A stretch of DNA of 64,000 nt. Source: Nibrella viscosa (GTDB lineage Bacteria > Bacteroidota > Bacteroidia > Cytophagales > Spirosomataceae). Below are positions 1 through 7,543 of this stretch, one piece after another. The number at the start of each line of letters is the position of its first letter. Positions within the stretch are counted from its first letter, which is position 1. The stretch lies in assembly GCF_039541875.1 (NCBI RefSeq), contig NZ_BAABHB010000002.1, forward strand, positions 62,001 through 126,000. Direction: 5' to 3'. Under the pieces are notes generated by a model that did not search any database, had not been told where the DNA came from, and saw only the letters and a list, made by a program, of their open reading frames with translations. A program made the translations under genes and the position numbers.

Positions 1-1
1 A

Positions 2-802
2 ACGGAGCAGCCCGATCTGCTGGCGGTGGAAGAACCCCTGGAAATTCGCCTGGGTTACGGATCTCGCGATGACCGCCGGCAGCGCAGCCTCGCCGTAACC
101 ATGCGCACGCCCGGCCATGACCCTGAACTGGCGCTGGGCTTTTTGTACACCGAAAATATTATTCAGCAGGCCGGCGATGTGGTATCGGTTCGGCACTGCG
201 TGTCTGACGCCGACAAGACCGGCAATGTGATCAGGGTGGAGTTGCAGCCCGAGGTAATAGTCGATTGGCAGGCGCTGGAGCGCAACAGCTATACGGCATC
301 GAGCTGTGGGATCTGCGGCAAAACATCCATTGAGGCTGTGCAGGCTGTTTGTTCGGCAAAACTGACGGACGAGTTTCGGCTCGATGCGGGTATTGTGAAC
401 AGCCTGCCGGATACCCTGCGGCAACGTCAGCGTACCTTTACCTATACCGGTGGACTTCATGCCGCGGCCTTATTTGACGCTACTGGCTCCATTCACCTGG
501 TCCGGGAAGATATTGGCCGGCACAACGCACTCGACAAGCTTATTGGCGCTTCGTTCTGGCAGGGCTGGTTGCCCTTGCAGCAATATGGCGTACTGGTGAG
601 CGGCCGCATCGGTTTCGAGCTGGTGCAGAAAGCCTGGCGGGCCGGCATTCCGCTGCTGGCGGCTGTGGGTGCCCCGTCGAGTCTGGCCGTTGATCTGGCC
701 AAAGAAGCCGGCATGACGCTGCTGGGCTTTGTGCGGGAAGGACGCTTTAATATCTATACGGCTCCCGAACGGGTTATAAACCCGGTCGCTTTTTCCGGAT
801 AG
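2..802 (+). CDS. fdhD: FdhD, formate dehydrogenase accessory sulfurtransferase (5' end outside window)
   Basis: FdhD transfers sulfur from IscS to the molybdenum cofactor before it is inserted into formate dehydrogenase, in the cytoplasm. The frame is open to the left edge, and the codons before the internal GTG at 26 already read LLAVEEPLEIR, which is typical FdhD, so the gene starts outside the window. The CGIC motif in the sequence SSCGICGKTS holds the sulfur-transfer cysteines, and the GGLHAAALF and EDIGRHNALDK blocks are also family signatures. A moaA gene lies 800 bp downstream, which fits a molybdoenzyme locus. Confidence 0.95.
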   Translation, partial: TEQPDLLAVEEPLEIRLGYGSRDDRRQRSLAVTMRTPGHDPELALGFLYTENIIQQAGDVVSVRHCVSDADKTGNVIRVELQPEVIVDWQALERNSYTASSCGICGKTSIEAVQAVCSAKLTDEFRLDAGIVNSLPDTLRQRQRTFTYTGGLHAAALFDATGSIHLVREDIGRHNALDKLIGASFWQGWLPLQQYGVLVSGRIGFELVQKAWRAGIPLLAAVGAPSSLAVDLAKEAGMTLLGFVREGRFNIYTAPERVINPVAFSG

Positions 803-846
803 AATTGTTTCTTTGCATCCTATACTTATCTGCTCTGATAACGCCT

Positions 847-1530
847 ATGTCAACTGTTTTACTCACTGGTGGGGCCGGGGGGCTCGGCCGTTCGGTCACG
901 AAAAATCTGCTCAGCCACGGTCATCACATTGTGGCTACCCTGCAACCCGGAACGTCGCTGCCCTCTCAGGAAAACCTGGTTACCCATGAACTCGACCTCA
1001 CCGACGAGGTCGGCTGCCAGAAACTGGTGCAGCAAGTGACGAGTGAGTATGGTACCATTGATGCTGCTGTGCTGCTGGTTGGGGGCTTTGCGATGGGCTC
1101 ACTGGCAGAAACTGATTTTGCGGCCATCGACCAAATGTACCGGCTTAACTTCCAGACGGCTTACCACATGGTCCGGCCGGTGTTTGAGCAGATGAGCCGA
1201 CAGGAGCAGGGCGGGCGTATTGTGCTGATTGGTGCCCGGCCGGCGCTGGTACCCGAAGTAGCTCAGCATATGGTAGCGTACTCGCTGTCAAAATCGCTGA
1301 TTATTAAACTTTCAGAGATTATTAATGCCGCCGGTAACGACAAAAATATCATTTCGACGGTTATTGTACCCAGCACGCTCGATACCCCTGCCAACCGGGA
1401 GGCTATGCCGGATGCAGACCCGCATAATTGGGTGAGCCCCGATGAACTGGCCGAACTGATTGCCTTTGTTACCTTCGGGCCGGGTCAAATGCTGCGTGAG
1501 CCAGTGCTGAAAGCCTACAATAAAGCATAG
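847..1530 (+). CDS. SDR family oxidoreductase
   Basis: A short-chain dehydrogenase/reductase of 227 residues. The glycine-rich nucleotide-binding loop TGGAGGLGRS lies at residues 7-16, a DLTD stretch follows, and YSLSKSLI near residue 145 carries the YxxxK catalytic pair. The reading frame continues upstream to a TTG at 805, but ATG 847 places the Rossmann loop at the usual distance from the N-terminus. The substrate cannot be read from the sequence. It lies 45 bp after fdhD in the same direction, so cotranscription is possible although no functional link is evident. Confidence 0.88.
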   Translation: MSTVLLTGGAGGLGRSVTKNLLSHGHHIVATLQPGTSLPSQENLVTHELDLTDEVGCQKLVQQVTSEYGTIDAAVLLVGGFAMGSLAETDFAAIDQMYRLNFQTAYHMVRPVFEQMSRQEQGGRIVLIGARPALVPEVAQHMVAYSLSKSLIIKLSEIINAAGNDKNIISTVIVPSTLDTPANREAMPDADPHNWVSPDELAELIAFVTFGPGQMLREPVLKAYNKA

Positions 1531-1549
1531 GGAATGCGACCAAATATGC

Positions 1550-1557
1550 TATTTTTG
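1550..1557 (+). promoter_or_regulatory. Bacteroidota -7 box ahead of moaA
   Basis: TATTTTTG matches the Bacteroidota -7 consensus TAnnTTTG. It lies 44 bp before the moaA start codon, so moaA probably has its own promoter. Confidence 0.5.
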
Positions 1558-1600
1558 TGTTAGGACTGAGTCAAAGGTCATTGACATACACTGCCTTCGC

Positions 1601-2581
1601 ATGATTTTCGATAACCATAACCGCCCTATAACCTACCTGAGGCTGGCCGTAACGGACCGCTGCAACCTGCGGTGCTTTTACTGCATGCCGGAGGAGGGAA
1701 TAAAGTACCTGCCCAAAGCGCAGCTGCTGACGTACGAGGAAATGGAGCGGCTGGTACGTGTGCTGGCGCAACTTGGTGTCTCGAAGATACGGATAACCGG
1801 TGGTGAGCCTTTTGTGCGGAACGGCCTGATGGGATTTCTGGAGAAACTAGCCCATACCGACGGCATCACCGACTGGCACATCACCACCAACGGCGTACTG
1901 ACGGCCCCGCAGGTGCCGGATCTGGTGCGGCTGGGTGTGGGCTCCGTCAATCTAAGCCTGGATACGATGGATCGGGAACGCTTCCGGCAGATTACCCGCC
2001 GGGACGAACTGCCTGCCGTGCAGCATACGCTCGACGCCCTACTGGCGCATAATGTGCCGGTGAAGCTGAATGCCGTGGTCATGGAAGGCAAAAACATCGC
2101 AGACATCCCGCTGCTGGCCGAACTCACCCGCGAGCACCCGATTGAGGTGCGGTTTATCGAAGAAATGCCCTTTAACGGGGAGGGAAGCCACTACCCGGTC
2201 CTAAACTGGACCCACCGGCGTATTCTGGACGAACTGCGTACACTGTATCCCGACATTGCCAAACTACCCGACCCGGCCAACTCAACATCCTACACCTATC
2301 AGGTACCGGGTCATGCCGGCACCATAGGCATCATTGCCGCCTTTAGCCGGACGTTCTGCGGCACCTGCAACCGCATCCGTCTGACGGCTCAGGGGACCCT
2401 GAAAACCTGCCTGTACGATAGTGGTGTATTGGACATTCGGGCCTTGCTGCGCTCCGGAGCTACCGACGACGAGTTGAAAGCCGCTTTTCTGAAAGCCTTT
2501 GCCCACCGGCCAAAAAACGGCTTTGAAGCCGAGCAGCATCGCAGCCCAGTGACGGAGTCTATGTCGACAATTGGAGGCTGA
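1601..2581 (+). CDS. moaA: GTP 3',8-cyclase MoaA
   Basis: A radical SAM enzyme that, with MoaC, turns GTP into cyclic pyranopterin monophosphate, the first step of molybdenum cofactor synthesis. The N-terminal CxxxCxxC motif is C21-NLR-C25-FY-C28. The C-terminal second cluster motif FCGTCNRIRL is followed by a later cysteine (KTCLYD). The protein ends in GG, the terminal dipeptide needed by MoaA enzymes. At 326 residues it has the normal family length. Together with fdhD it suggests that the organism makes a molybdenum-dependent formate dehydrogenase or related enzyme. Confidence 0.97.
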   Translation: MIFDNHNRPITYLRLAVTDRCNLRCFYCMPEEGIKYLPKAQLLTYEEMERLVRVLAQLGVSKIRITGGEPFVRNGLMGFLEKLAHTDGITDWHITTNGVLTAPQVPDLVRLGVGSVNLSLDTMDRERFRQITRRDELPAVQHTLDALLAHNVPVKLNAVVMEGKNIADIPLLAELTREHPIEVRFIEEMPFNGEGSHYPVLNWTHRRILDELRTLYPDIAKLPDPANSTSYTYQVPGHAGTIGIIAAFSRTFCGTCNRIRLTAQGTLKTCLYDSGVLDIRALLRSGATDDELKAAFLKAFAHRPKNGFEAEQHRSPVTESMSTIGG

Positions 2582-2585
2582 GGTT

Positions 2586-2663
2586 CCGGCCAGCATCCTT
2601 GCTGGCCTTTTAAATCAGCCAAATTGTTGAAAATCTAACATGGCCAGCAAGGATGCTGGCCGG
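2586..2663. repeat. Nested palindromic (REP-like) element
   Basis: Two 22-bp arms, 2586-2607 and 2642-2663, are perfect reverse complements separated by 34 bp. Each arm is itself a hairpin with an 8-bp stem (GGCCAGCA/TGCTGGCC) and a 4-nt loop. The element fills the gap between moaA and the DUF456 gene. It could act as a terminator or be a repetitive extragenic palindrome. Confidence 0.75.
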
Positions 2664-2671
2664 GACATTCA

Positions 2672-3157
2672 ATGGATATTCTCCTGCTGATACTTGGTTT
2701 TGCGGGCTTATTGATTGGACTGGCCGGCGCGGTGCTGCCTTTGCCGGGGCCACCGTTGAGCTACGCTGGCTTGCTTTGCCTGCACTTCTCCCGGTACGCT
2801 GATTTTAGTCTGCCTGTGCTGGTTGGTTTAGGGGTGATTACAGCCGTGGTTGCCGTGCTGGATTATTATGTGCCGATCTGGGGCACTAAACGGTTTGGCG
2901 GTACCAAAGCCGGAACCTGGGGGGCTATGATCGGCGTAGTGGTCGGCTTTCTATTTATTCCGGTGATTGGCGTCTTTGTGGGCGCGTTTCTGGGCGCTCT
3001 GGTTGGGGAGCTACTGGGAGGAGCCAACATAAATTACGCACTGAAAGCCGCTTTTGGCTCCTTTGTCGGCTTCCTGGCTGGTATTGTGATGAAAGTAATC
3101 CTCTGCCTGGTGATGCTGGGCTACGCTATCTACGCAGTATGGCCGCAGATTGGCTAA
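2672..3157 (+). CDS. DUF456 family membrane protein
   Basis: A small integral membrane protein of 161 residues with about four hydrophobic segments. It has the pattern of the DUF456 family: PLPGPPLSYAG near residue 25, VPIWGTKRFGGTKAG near residue 72, and a very glycine-rich C-terminal half (GVFVGAFLGALVGELLGG). The function of the family is unknown. It starts 9 bp after the palindromic element and is followed by a hairpin terminator shared with the convergent EthD gene. Confidence 0.85.
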   Translation: MDILLLILGFAGLLIGLAGAVLPLPGPPLSYAGLLCLHFSRYADFSLPVLVGLGVITAVVAVLDYYVPIWGTKRFGGTKAGTWGAMIGVVVGFLFIPVIGVFVGAFLGALVGELLGGANINYALKAAFGSFVGFLAGIVMKVILCLVMLGYAIYAVWPQIG

Positions 3158-3162
3158 GAAAA

Positions 3163-3195
3163 GCCCCGGCCGCCGGGCCGGGGTAGGTTTATTTT
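3163..3195. terminator. Hairpin terminator between convergent genes
   Basis: The stem CCCCGGCC (3164-3171) pairs with GGCCGGGG (3176-3183) around a 4-nt loop and is followed by a T-rich tract. It lies between the DUF456 stop and the EthD stop. Confidence 0.7.
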
Positions 3196-3521
3196 TAACA
3201 GGGTGTTGATATAAGCTCCTGGCTGATTTGCATCTGGGGCTGAACATCTGTGAAATTCGACATGTCCCGGATAAATTCTTCCCCGTACACTTCCAGGGCA
3301 ATATGTAGTTCTTCGAGGCTGTTAAAGTTCAGTCGTCCGATCATGCTGTAGGTGGTTGGTGAATCGGGGGTTACACCAGCCATGCCTTCTTCTACCTCAA
3401 CCCGAACCAATCCCAGCGGGGCGAGCCGCTCTTTAACCATTGGAATGTGCTTGTCCAGGTAATAACGCATATCAAAATGGCTATTGGTATTCTGTGGGTA
3501 AAGGACCGTAAGCTTAACCAT
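3195..3521 (-). CDS. EthD family protein
   Basis: A 108-residue dimeric alpha/beta-barrel-type protein of the EthD family. The N-terminus MVKLTVLYPQ, the DMRYYLDKHIPMV segment and the TYSMIGRLNFNSLEEL segment are characteristic. Members are named after a gene of unknown exact role in ethyl tert-butyl ether degradation, and most have no known substrate. The frame extends three codons further to a TTG at 3530, but ATG 3521 gives the normal family start. Confidence 0.8.
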   Translation of the reverse strand: MVKLTVLYPQNTNSHFDMRYYLDKHIPMVKERLAPLGLVRVEVEEGMAGVTPDSPTTYSMIGRLNFNSLEELHIALEVYGEEFIRDMSNFTDVQPQMQISQELISTPC

Positions 3522-3625
3522 GACGTACAAGGTTTTAAGTGAAATTTCCCATTTAGGTTAATGAAGGTAGTAAATAAGAATGAGATTTACGCACCCAGCT
3601 AAAAAGGAAAAATGGTCAGGCTTAG

Positions 3626-4105
3626 CTAATTACCCGATTCTGGCTGCTTTCTGACCAGCCAGGCAGGTTCTGAGGTGCTTACCAGCCGCTTCTGCCGGTC
3701 GAGCAGCCGCAGCGTATCGTCGTTGATGCGGAGGTAATTTTTTATTTCTCTGGGTTTGTTCGGGTCCAGCTGCACCACCATGGCGTCGTTATCAGTGGCG
3801 GTGCCGCGCAGGGTAATATAGGTACCCTGTTTGGTATAGGTCCGGTCGCCTTTACTGGTGCCCAGGTAGACCTGCTTTAACTGGTACAACTGCCGGGAAT
3901 TGTTCGGATTGATGTTTAACGTTAGCTCCGTCTGAATACCCTTGCATTTCGGACAGGGGAGTAAACCCTCGTACACAACTCTATTAACGGGTGGTGCTCC
4001 GGTATCGGTGGAGATGACCGGGCCGCCCGACACAGTTGCTGCGGGTTTGGTGCGGGCGCAGGCAGCCAGGATGACCAGCGAAAGGATTATCATTAAGTGT
4101 CTCAT
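3626..4105 (-). CDS. NlpE-like lipoprotein
   Basis: A secreted lipoprotein of about 159 residues with a signal peptide ending in the lipobox-like LVILAAC. The mature part contains YEGLLPCPKCKGIQTELTLN, which carries the CxxC and the threonine-rich beta-strand pattern of the N-terminal domain of copper-stress lipoprotein NlpE. The YLGTSKGDRTYTKQGTY and LRLLDRQKR segments fit the same fold. In Escherichia coli NlpE activates the Cpx envelope stress response; here only the fold is supported. ATG 4105 is preferred over an upstream TTG at 4123 because it puts the signal peptide at the start. Confidence 0.7.
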   Translation of the reverse strand: MRHLMIILSLVILAACARTKPAATVSGGPVISTDTGAPPVNRVVYEGLLPCPKCKGIQTELTLNINPNNSRQLYQLKQVYLGTSKGDRTYTKQGTYITLRGTATDNDAMVVQLDPNKPREIKNYLRINDDTLRLLDRQKRLVSTSEPAWLVRKQPESGN

Positions 4106-4125
4106 AACGGTAGTTGTCAGCAAAT

Positions 4126-4150
4126 AACCCCGACCTGTTGGGCCGGGGTT
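4126..4150 (-). terminator. Terminator of the DJ-1/PfpI gene
   Basis: AACCCCG (4126-4132) pairs with CGGGGTT (4144-4150) in the short gap between the PfpI-like stop and the NlpE-like start on the minus strand. Confidence 0.5.
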
Positions 4151-4171
4151 GAGTGTATTCAGGGCTTCTGA

Positions 4172-4735
4172 TCAGGCGTGTTGCCGTTCGTGAATGCCCT
4201 CCTTAATTTCTTCGATCATTTTGCGGTTGAAAGCCGGAATGTCATCCGGCTTTCGGCTGGTGACCAACCCCTGATCCGTTACTACTTCCTGATCTACCCA
4301 GTTGGCTCCAGCATTTCGGAGGTCGGTCTGAATAGAAGGATAGGAGGTCAGTTTGCGGCCGCGCACCACATCGGCCTCGATCAGCATCGTAGGAGCATGA
4401 CATATGGCCGCTACCGGTTTGCGGGCTTCAAAAAAGTGCCTGACAAACGCCACCGCTTTTTTCTCCATTCGCAGATGGTCGGGGTTCATTACCCCACCGG
4501 GCAGCAGCAGCGCATCATAGTCTTCCGGATTGGCCTGGTTCAACGGAACATCAACCGGGAATACATCACCCCAGTCGGTTTCGTCCCAGCCTTTTACTTC
4601 GTCATCCTTCGGCGCAATCAGATGCGTTTGGATACCCTGTTCTTCTAACGCCTTGCGAGGCTCGGTCATCTCAATCTGCTCAAAGCCATCCGTCAGCAGA
4701 ATGGCCACTTTCTTGCCCTGCAGTTTGTTGTCCAT
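4172..4735 (-). CDS. DJ-1/PfpI family protein (type 1 glutamine amidotransferase fold)
   Basis: A 187-residue cytoplasmic protein of the DJ-1/PfpI superfamily, close to the YhbO/general stress protein 18 group. Visible signatures are KVAILLTDGFEQIEMTEP at the N-terminus, the LLLPGGVMNPDHLR loop, and the nucleophile elbow AICHAPTMLI, whose cysteine is the active residue. Family members act as stress proteins, deglycases or chaperones; which of these applies here is not visible. Confidence 0.9.
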   Translation of the reverse strand: MDNKLQGKKVAILLTDGFEQIEMTEPRKALEEQGIQTHLIAPKDDEVKGWDETDWGDVFPVDVPLNQANPEDYDALLLPGGVMNPDHLRMEKKAVAFVRHFFEARKPVAAICHAPTMLIEADVVRGRKLTSYPSIQTDLRNAGANWVDQEVVTDQGLVTSRKPDDIPAFNRKMIEEIKEGIHERQHA

Positions 4736-4836
4736 AACGTTTTTCTTTTGGTAAGAAATTGTGTTTTCTTAAAGATGTAACCGGAAATTGGCCTAAAGGT
4801 TAAGAAAAGGGCTGTTAATCTATAAGGCAGACTTGT

Positions 4837-4892
4837 GCTTTAGGTAAACAAAAAAGGCAGCCACGCGGCTGCCTTTTTTGTTTACCTAAAGC
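4837..4892. terminator. Long perfect hairpin terminator
   Basis: A 26-bp perfect inverted repeat (4837-4862 and 4867-4892) with a 4-nt loop. It contains a GGCAGCC/GGCTGCC core flanked by A6/T6 tracts, so it can terminate in both directions. It starts 3 bp after the stop of the serine protease gene. Confidence 0.85.
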
Positions 4893-4895
4893 TGT

Positions 4896-5894
4896 CTATG
4901 GCGTATGTTTAAACACTTTAACCATGTATACATAGTCCTGCATTTTCTTGATCTGCTGCTTGCGGGAGAGTTTTACCAGCGTATTTTTTCGGTTCAGGTA
5001 TACCGGGGCACCTTTTAACGAATCGCCGGGAATAGCCTCCAGAACTTTGTACAGGTAGTTGGACTTAATGGCAAACGAAGCCCCGTCGGAACTTACCTGC
5101 TTACCGGCAATAATGCCGATGACATTGCCTTTTTCGTCGAGCAGCGGACCGCCACTGTTGCCCGGATTCACGCTGATGGCCACCTGATACGCTGTCGAAT
5201 CGCCCCGGTAGCCGGTTCCAGAACTCAGATAGCCCTCACCATATACGATCTCTTCCCGGGGATAGCCCAGGGTAAATACGCGCTCGCCCAAATCGGCCGG
5301 ATGGCCCTCAAAACTGTATGGTAGAGATGGCATAGCCCGAAACGCCGTATCGTCACGAAGTTGCAGGACCGCCAGGTCGTAAAGCGGATCAGTGTAGACT
5401 ATTTTGGCTTTATAGACCTCTCCCTTCCGGCTTTGGACATACACCGAGTCTGCGCCGTTAATGATGTGCTTGTTAGTGACCATATACCCGTCCGACGTCA
5501 GCAAAAAGCCGGTGCCGGCTACCTGCCCCGGATTCTGCTGTAATACCCGGCGTCGGCCGTCAAGATCGTTCAGAATGGCACTCTGCGAACGCTTGATCGC
5601 CTGTAGGTCCCGGCGCAGCATACTGTACTGCTCCTCCTGCTTATGGCTGGTCTGGTACGACTTATACAGCATCAGCGTAACAAACGTAGTAAATACCGCC
5701 ACTGAGGCCGCTACAGCCAGTGTTGTGCGGTAGGTGTGCCAGATCAGTCGGATTGGCGTTTTCGGGACAGACTCTTCCCGGATAACCTCCATATCCAGAC
5801 CGGTATGAATCGTATTAAGTTTTTTACGGAAGGCAATCCGGTTGCCATACAACCGGATCGCATCTTCAACTTGCTTATCTTCTTCTGCTTCCAT
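4896..5894 (-). CDS. Membrane-anchored trypsin-like serine protease, possible anti-sigma fusion
   Basis: A 332-residue protein with a charged cytoplasmic N-terminal tail (1-55), one transmembrane helix (about 56-77), a short coiled segment (85-115) and a DegP/HtrA-like trypsin domain. The catalytic triad is visible: H143 in TNKHIING, D173 in DPLYDLAVLQL and S247 in NPGNSGGPL. No PDZ domain follows. ATG 5892-5894 is one base after the sigma-factor stop, with a GGAGG site inside the end of the sigma gene, so the two are translationally coupled. The position and topology are those of an anti-sigma factor, but the periplasmic part is a protease. A signalling role is inference. Confidence 0.85.
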   Translation of the reverse strand: MEAEEDKQVEDAIRLYGNRIAFRKKLNTIHTGLDMEVIREESVPKTPIRLIWHTYRTTLAVAASVAVFTTFVTLMLYKSYQTSHKQEEQYSMLRRDLQAIKRSQSAILNDLDGRRRVLQQNPGQVAGTGFLLTSDGYMVTNKHIINGADSVYVQSRKGEVYKAKIVYTDPLYDLAVLQLRDDTAFRAMPSLPYSFEGHPADLGERVFTLGYPREEIVYGEGYLSSGTGYRGDSTAYQVAISVNPGNSGGPLLDEKGNVIGIIAGKQVSSDGASFAIKSNYLYKVLEAIPGDSLKGAPVYLNRKNTLVKLSRKQQIKKMQDYVYMVKVFKHTP

Positions 5895-5895
5895 G

Positions 5896-6474
5896 TTACG
5901 GTTCCTCCTTATACACCGAAAAGAATAGTTTTTTCAAACGCATCAGGCATTTATATTTCTGAGTCTTGGCATTATCGGAATTGGTATACCCAAACTTTTC
6001 CGTAATGTCCTGCATCGACAGATGACGAATGTAAAAGTCTTCCAGCAGGGTCCGGCAGGGCTCGCCCAGCCGTTCCAGCGAATCAGCCATCAAATCAAAC
6101 TGACGGTCGCGAACCTCATGCTCCGCCATATCGTCATCGACCGAAACGGCCGATTCCGTATCAACCAGGCCCCGGTTATCGCGGCTGCGCAGTGCCAACT
6201 GCTTAAGCCAGAGCCTACGACTCACCGAATACAAATATGTTTTCAACTGACAGTTAAGATCCAGGGTACCGGTGGTTACCTTCTCATACACCACCACAAG
6301 GGCTTCCTGGTAAATGTCTTTGGCGTCGTCTTCATTGCCGCTGTTACTAATTACCAGATGAAGCACCATCGGGAAGTACCGGCGGTATAACTGCGTCAAG
6401 GCCTCATCCGAACCAGTTGCAACGCCGACAAGCAGTTCGTCGTCAGAAAGTTGCAGGCGCCCGGAATGTTTCAT
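5896..6474 (-). CDS. RNA polymerase sigma-70 family (ECF-type) sigma factor
   Basis: A 192-residue sigma factor with region 2 near residues 25-90 (LYRRYFPMVLHLVI, then DDAKDIYQEALVVVYEK) and region 4 near 125-185 (LGEPCRTLLEDFYIRHLSMQDITEKFGY). The short length and lack of regions 1 and 3 place it with ECF-like factors. It is cotranscribed with the anchored protease downstream. Its own upstream region carries the GGGTTACC box also found at two small lipoprotein genes, suggesting autoregulation. Confidence 0.9.
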   Translation of the reverse strand: MKHSGRLQLSDDELLVGVATGSDEALTQLYRRYFPMVLHLVISNSGNEDDAKDIYQEALVVVYEKVTTGTLDLNCQLKTYLYSVSRRLWLKQLALRSRDNRGLVDTESAVSVDDDMAEHEVRDRQFDLMADSLERLGEPCRTLLEDFYIRHLSMQDITEKFGYTNSDNAKTQKYKCLMRLKKLFFSVYKEEP

Positions 6475-6490
6475 TTGATACTAGCATGTA

Positions 6491-6520
6491 TTAATACGTA
6501 ATCAGGCCTTATGGTAACCC
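6491..6520 (-). promoter_or_regulatory. GGGTTACC-type promoter of the sigma/protease operon
   Basis: Read on the minus strand, GGGTTACC (6520-6513) is followed after 16 bp by TATTAA (6496-6491), 17 bp before the sigma start codon. It faces the equivalent box of the first lipoprotein gene, making a divergent pair. Confidence 0.6.
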
Positions 6521-6540
6521 AAAAAAAATTAAAAATCTTC

Positions 6541-6570
6541 GGGTTACCTTTCCCTTTATTTAGTTATAAA
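6541..6570 (+). promoter_or_regulatory. GGGTTACC-type promoter of lipoprotein gene 1
   Basis: GGGTTACC (6541-6548) is followed after 15-16 bp by TTATAAA (6564-6570). The start codon is about 47 bp further on. Same design as at 6520 and 7145. Confidence 0.6.
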
Positions 6571-6617
6571 GGGAGAAATTTTGACTTTAAATTTTATTTT
6601 AATTACTTCTCAAACTT

Positions 6618-6833
6618 ATGAAAAACTTGGCAAAATCGGCCTTCTTCGTCTTATCGATGATCGCCCTGGCAACTGGTTGTCAGTCCAAAAACAACAATGA
6701 AGGAGCCGGCACCGAAACAACAGGTGCAGGCGACGCTACCATGTCAACGGACACCACTATGGCAACGGATGAAATGGGTGGCACAGGTACCATGGGCACA
6801 GGTACCACCGGAACGCAGAGCACAACCCGTTGA
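6618..6833 (+). CDS. Small Thr/Met/Gly-rich lipoprotein (paralogue 1)
   Basis: A 71-residue lipoprotein. The signal peptide MKNLAKSAFFVLSMIALATGC ends in a lipobox with the lipidated cysteine at residue 21. The mature part is low-complexity, rich in T, G, M and D (repeats of MSTDTTMATDE and GTGT type), with no recognisable domain. It is a paralogue of the protein at 7217-7399: the first 24 residues are nearly identical. Both genes have the same GGGTTACC promoter type and are followed by terminators with a similar GCCACTC stem. Function unknown; the promoter suggests membership of the stress regulon of the adjacent sigma factor. Confidence 0.8.
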   Translation: MKNLAKSAFFVLSMIALATGCQSKNNNEGAGTETTGAGDATMSTDTTMATDEMGGTGTMGTGTTGTQSTTR

Positions 6834-6853
6834 TTACGGAAACAATAAAACTC

Positions 6854-6885
6854 AAAAAGCCACTCCCAACGAGTGGCTTTTTTTT
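6854..6885 (+). terminator. Terminator of lipoprotein gene 1
   Basis: AAAAAGCCACTC (6854-6865) pairs with GAGTGGCTTTTT (6871-6882), followed by further T residues: a classic intrinsic terminator. Confidence 0.9.
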
Positions 6886-7144
6886 AGTATAGTCAGTACC
6901 AGTTTTAATCAGGTTGCGCAACTGTCACGCCAATTCACCACATTTAAATAATATATTGGAATTGTTATATTTATGGAGGTGCATAAAAAACTAATTGTAA
7001 TCCTGTATGGACAGTCTTTGCTTTTTTGGGATATTAAGCTGCTGACTGATAGGGAATTGTAATCTGGGGCAGGATCAAAAAGATAAAGAGTGCCGGGAGC
7101 GGTGGGCGCTCCAGAAAATAATGTCAAAAAAAGTTAAATTTTTT
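6886..7144. other. Intergenic stretch without a gene
   Basis: Between the terminator of the first lipoprotein and the promoter of the second I see no convincing coding sequence or structured RNA. The stretch is AT-rich and contains a short hydrophobic minus-strand frame (6909-7127) without homology I recognise. Confidence 0.5.
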
Positions 7145-7173
7145 GGGTTACCTTTTTTCGAACATTGTATTAA
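7145..7173 (+). promoter_or_regulatory. GGGTTACC-type promoter of lipoprotein gene 2
   Basis: GGGTTACC (7145-7152) followed after 15 bp by TATTAA (7168-7173), with the start codon 43 bp downstream. The A/T-rich bases just before the box also resemble those before 6541. Confidence 0.6.
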
Positions 7174-7216
7174 GGGTGAAACAAATTTCAAGCGTAACTT
7201 TTAATCACCCCCGATC

Positions 7217-7399
7217 ATGAAAAGCATCGTAAAATCAGCTTTCTTCGTTCTGTCAATGATAGCTCTGGCTACTGCCTGCCAGTCAAACAAGTCTGAGTCT
7301 ACTGAGACTACGACAACAACTGACACGACTTCTATGATGTCAACTGACACCACTATGGCGGCTGACACCACTATGGCTGTTGACACTACTGCTCGCTAA
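7217..7399 (+). CDS. Small Thr/Met/Asp-rich lipoprotein (paralogue 2)
   Basis: A 60-residue lipoprotein with signal peptide and lipobox MKSIVKSAFFVLSMIALATAC, almost the same as the protein encoded at 6618-6833. The mature part is a low-complexity run of Ser, Thr, Asp and Met (TTDTTSMM, then repeats of STDTTMAADTTMAVDTT type). There is no known domain. The duplication with a conserved signal peptide and promoter but a diverged low-complexity body suggests the body has a bulk or charge role rather than an enzymatic one. Confidence 0.8.
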   Translation: MKSIVKSAFFVLSMIALATACQSNKSESTETTTTTDTTSMMSTDTTMAADTTMAVDTTAR

Positions 7400-7421
7400 T
7401 TAGCAGCAAAAAAATTAACAG

Positions 7422-7449
7422 AAGCCACTCACAACTGAGTGGCTTTTGC
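7422..7449 (+). terminator. Terminator of lipoprotein gene 2
   Basis: AAGCCACTCA (7422-7431) pairs with TGAGTGGCTT (7436-7445), loop CAAC, then a T-rich tail. Confidence 0.85.
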
Positions 7450-7489
7450 TTTTGTAAGCCTTCCGCGGAATAGTGGGTGCGCTACTACC

Positions 7490-7527
7490 AAAAAAGGTCC
7501 TCCACACAAAAGCGGAGGACCTTTTTT
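7490..7527. terminator. Bidirectional terminator next to ferritin
   Basis: AAAAAAGGTCCTCC (7490-7503) and GGAGGACCTTTTTT (7514-7527) form a 14-bp stem with A and T tracts on both sides. It serves the minus-strand ferritin gene that stops at 7544. Confidence 0.85.
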
Positions 7528-7543
7528 TAAGGCTGTAATAGAA

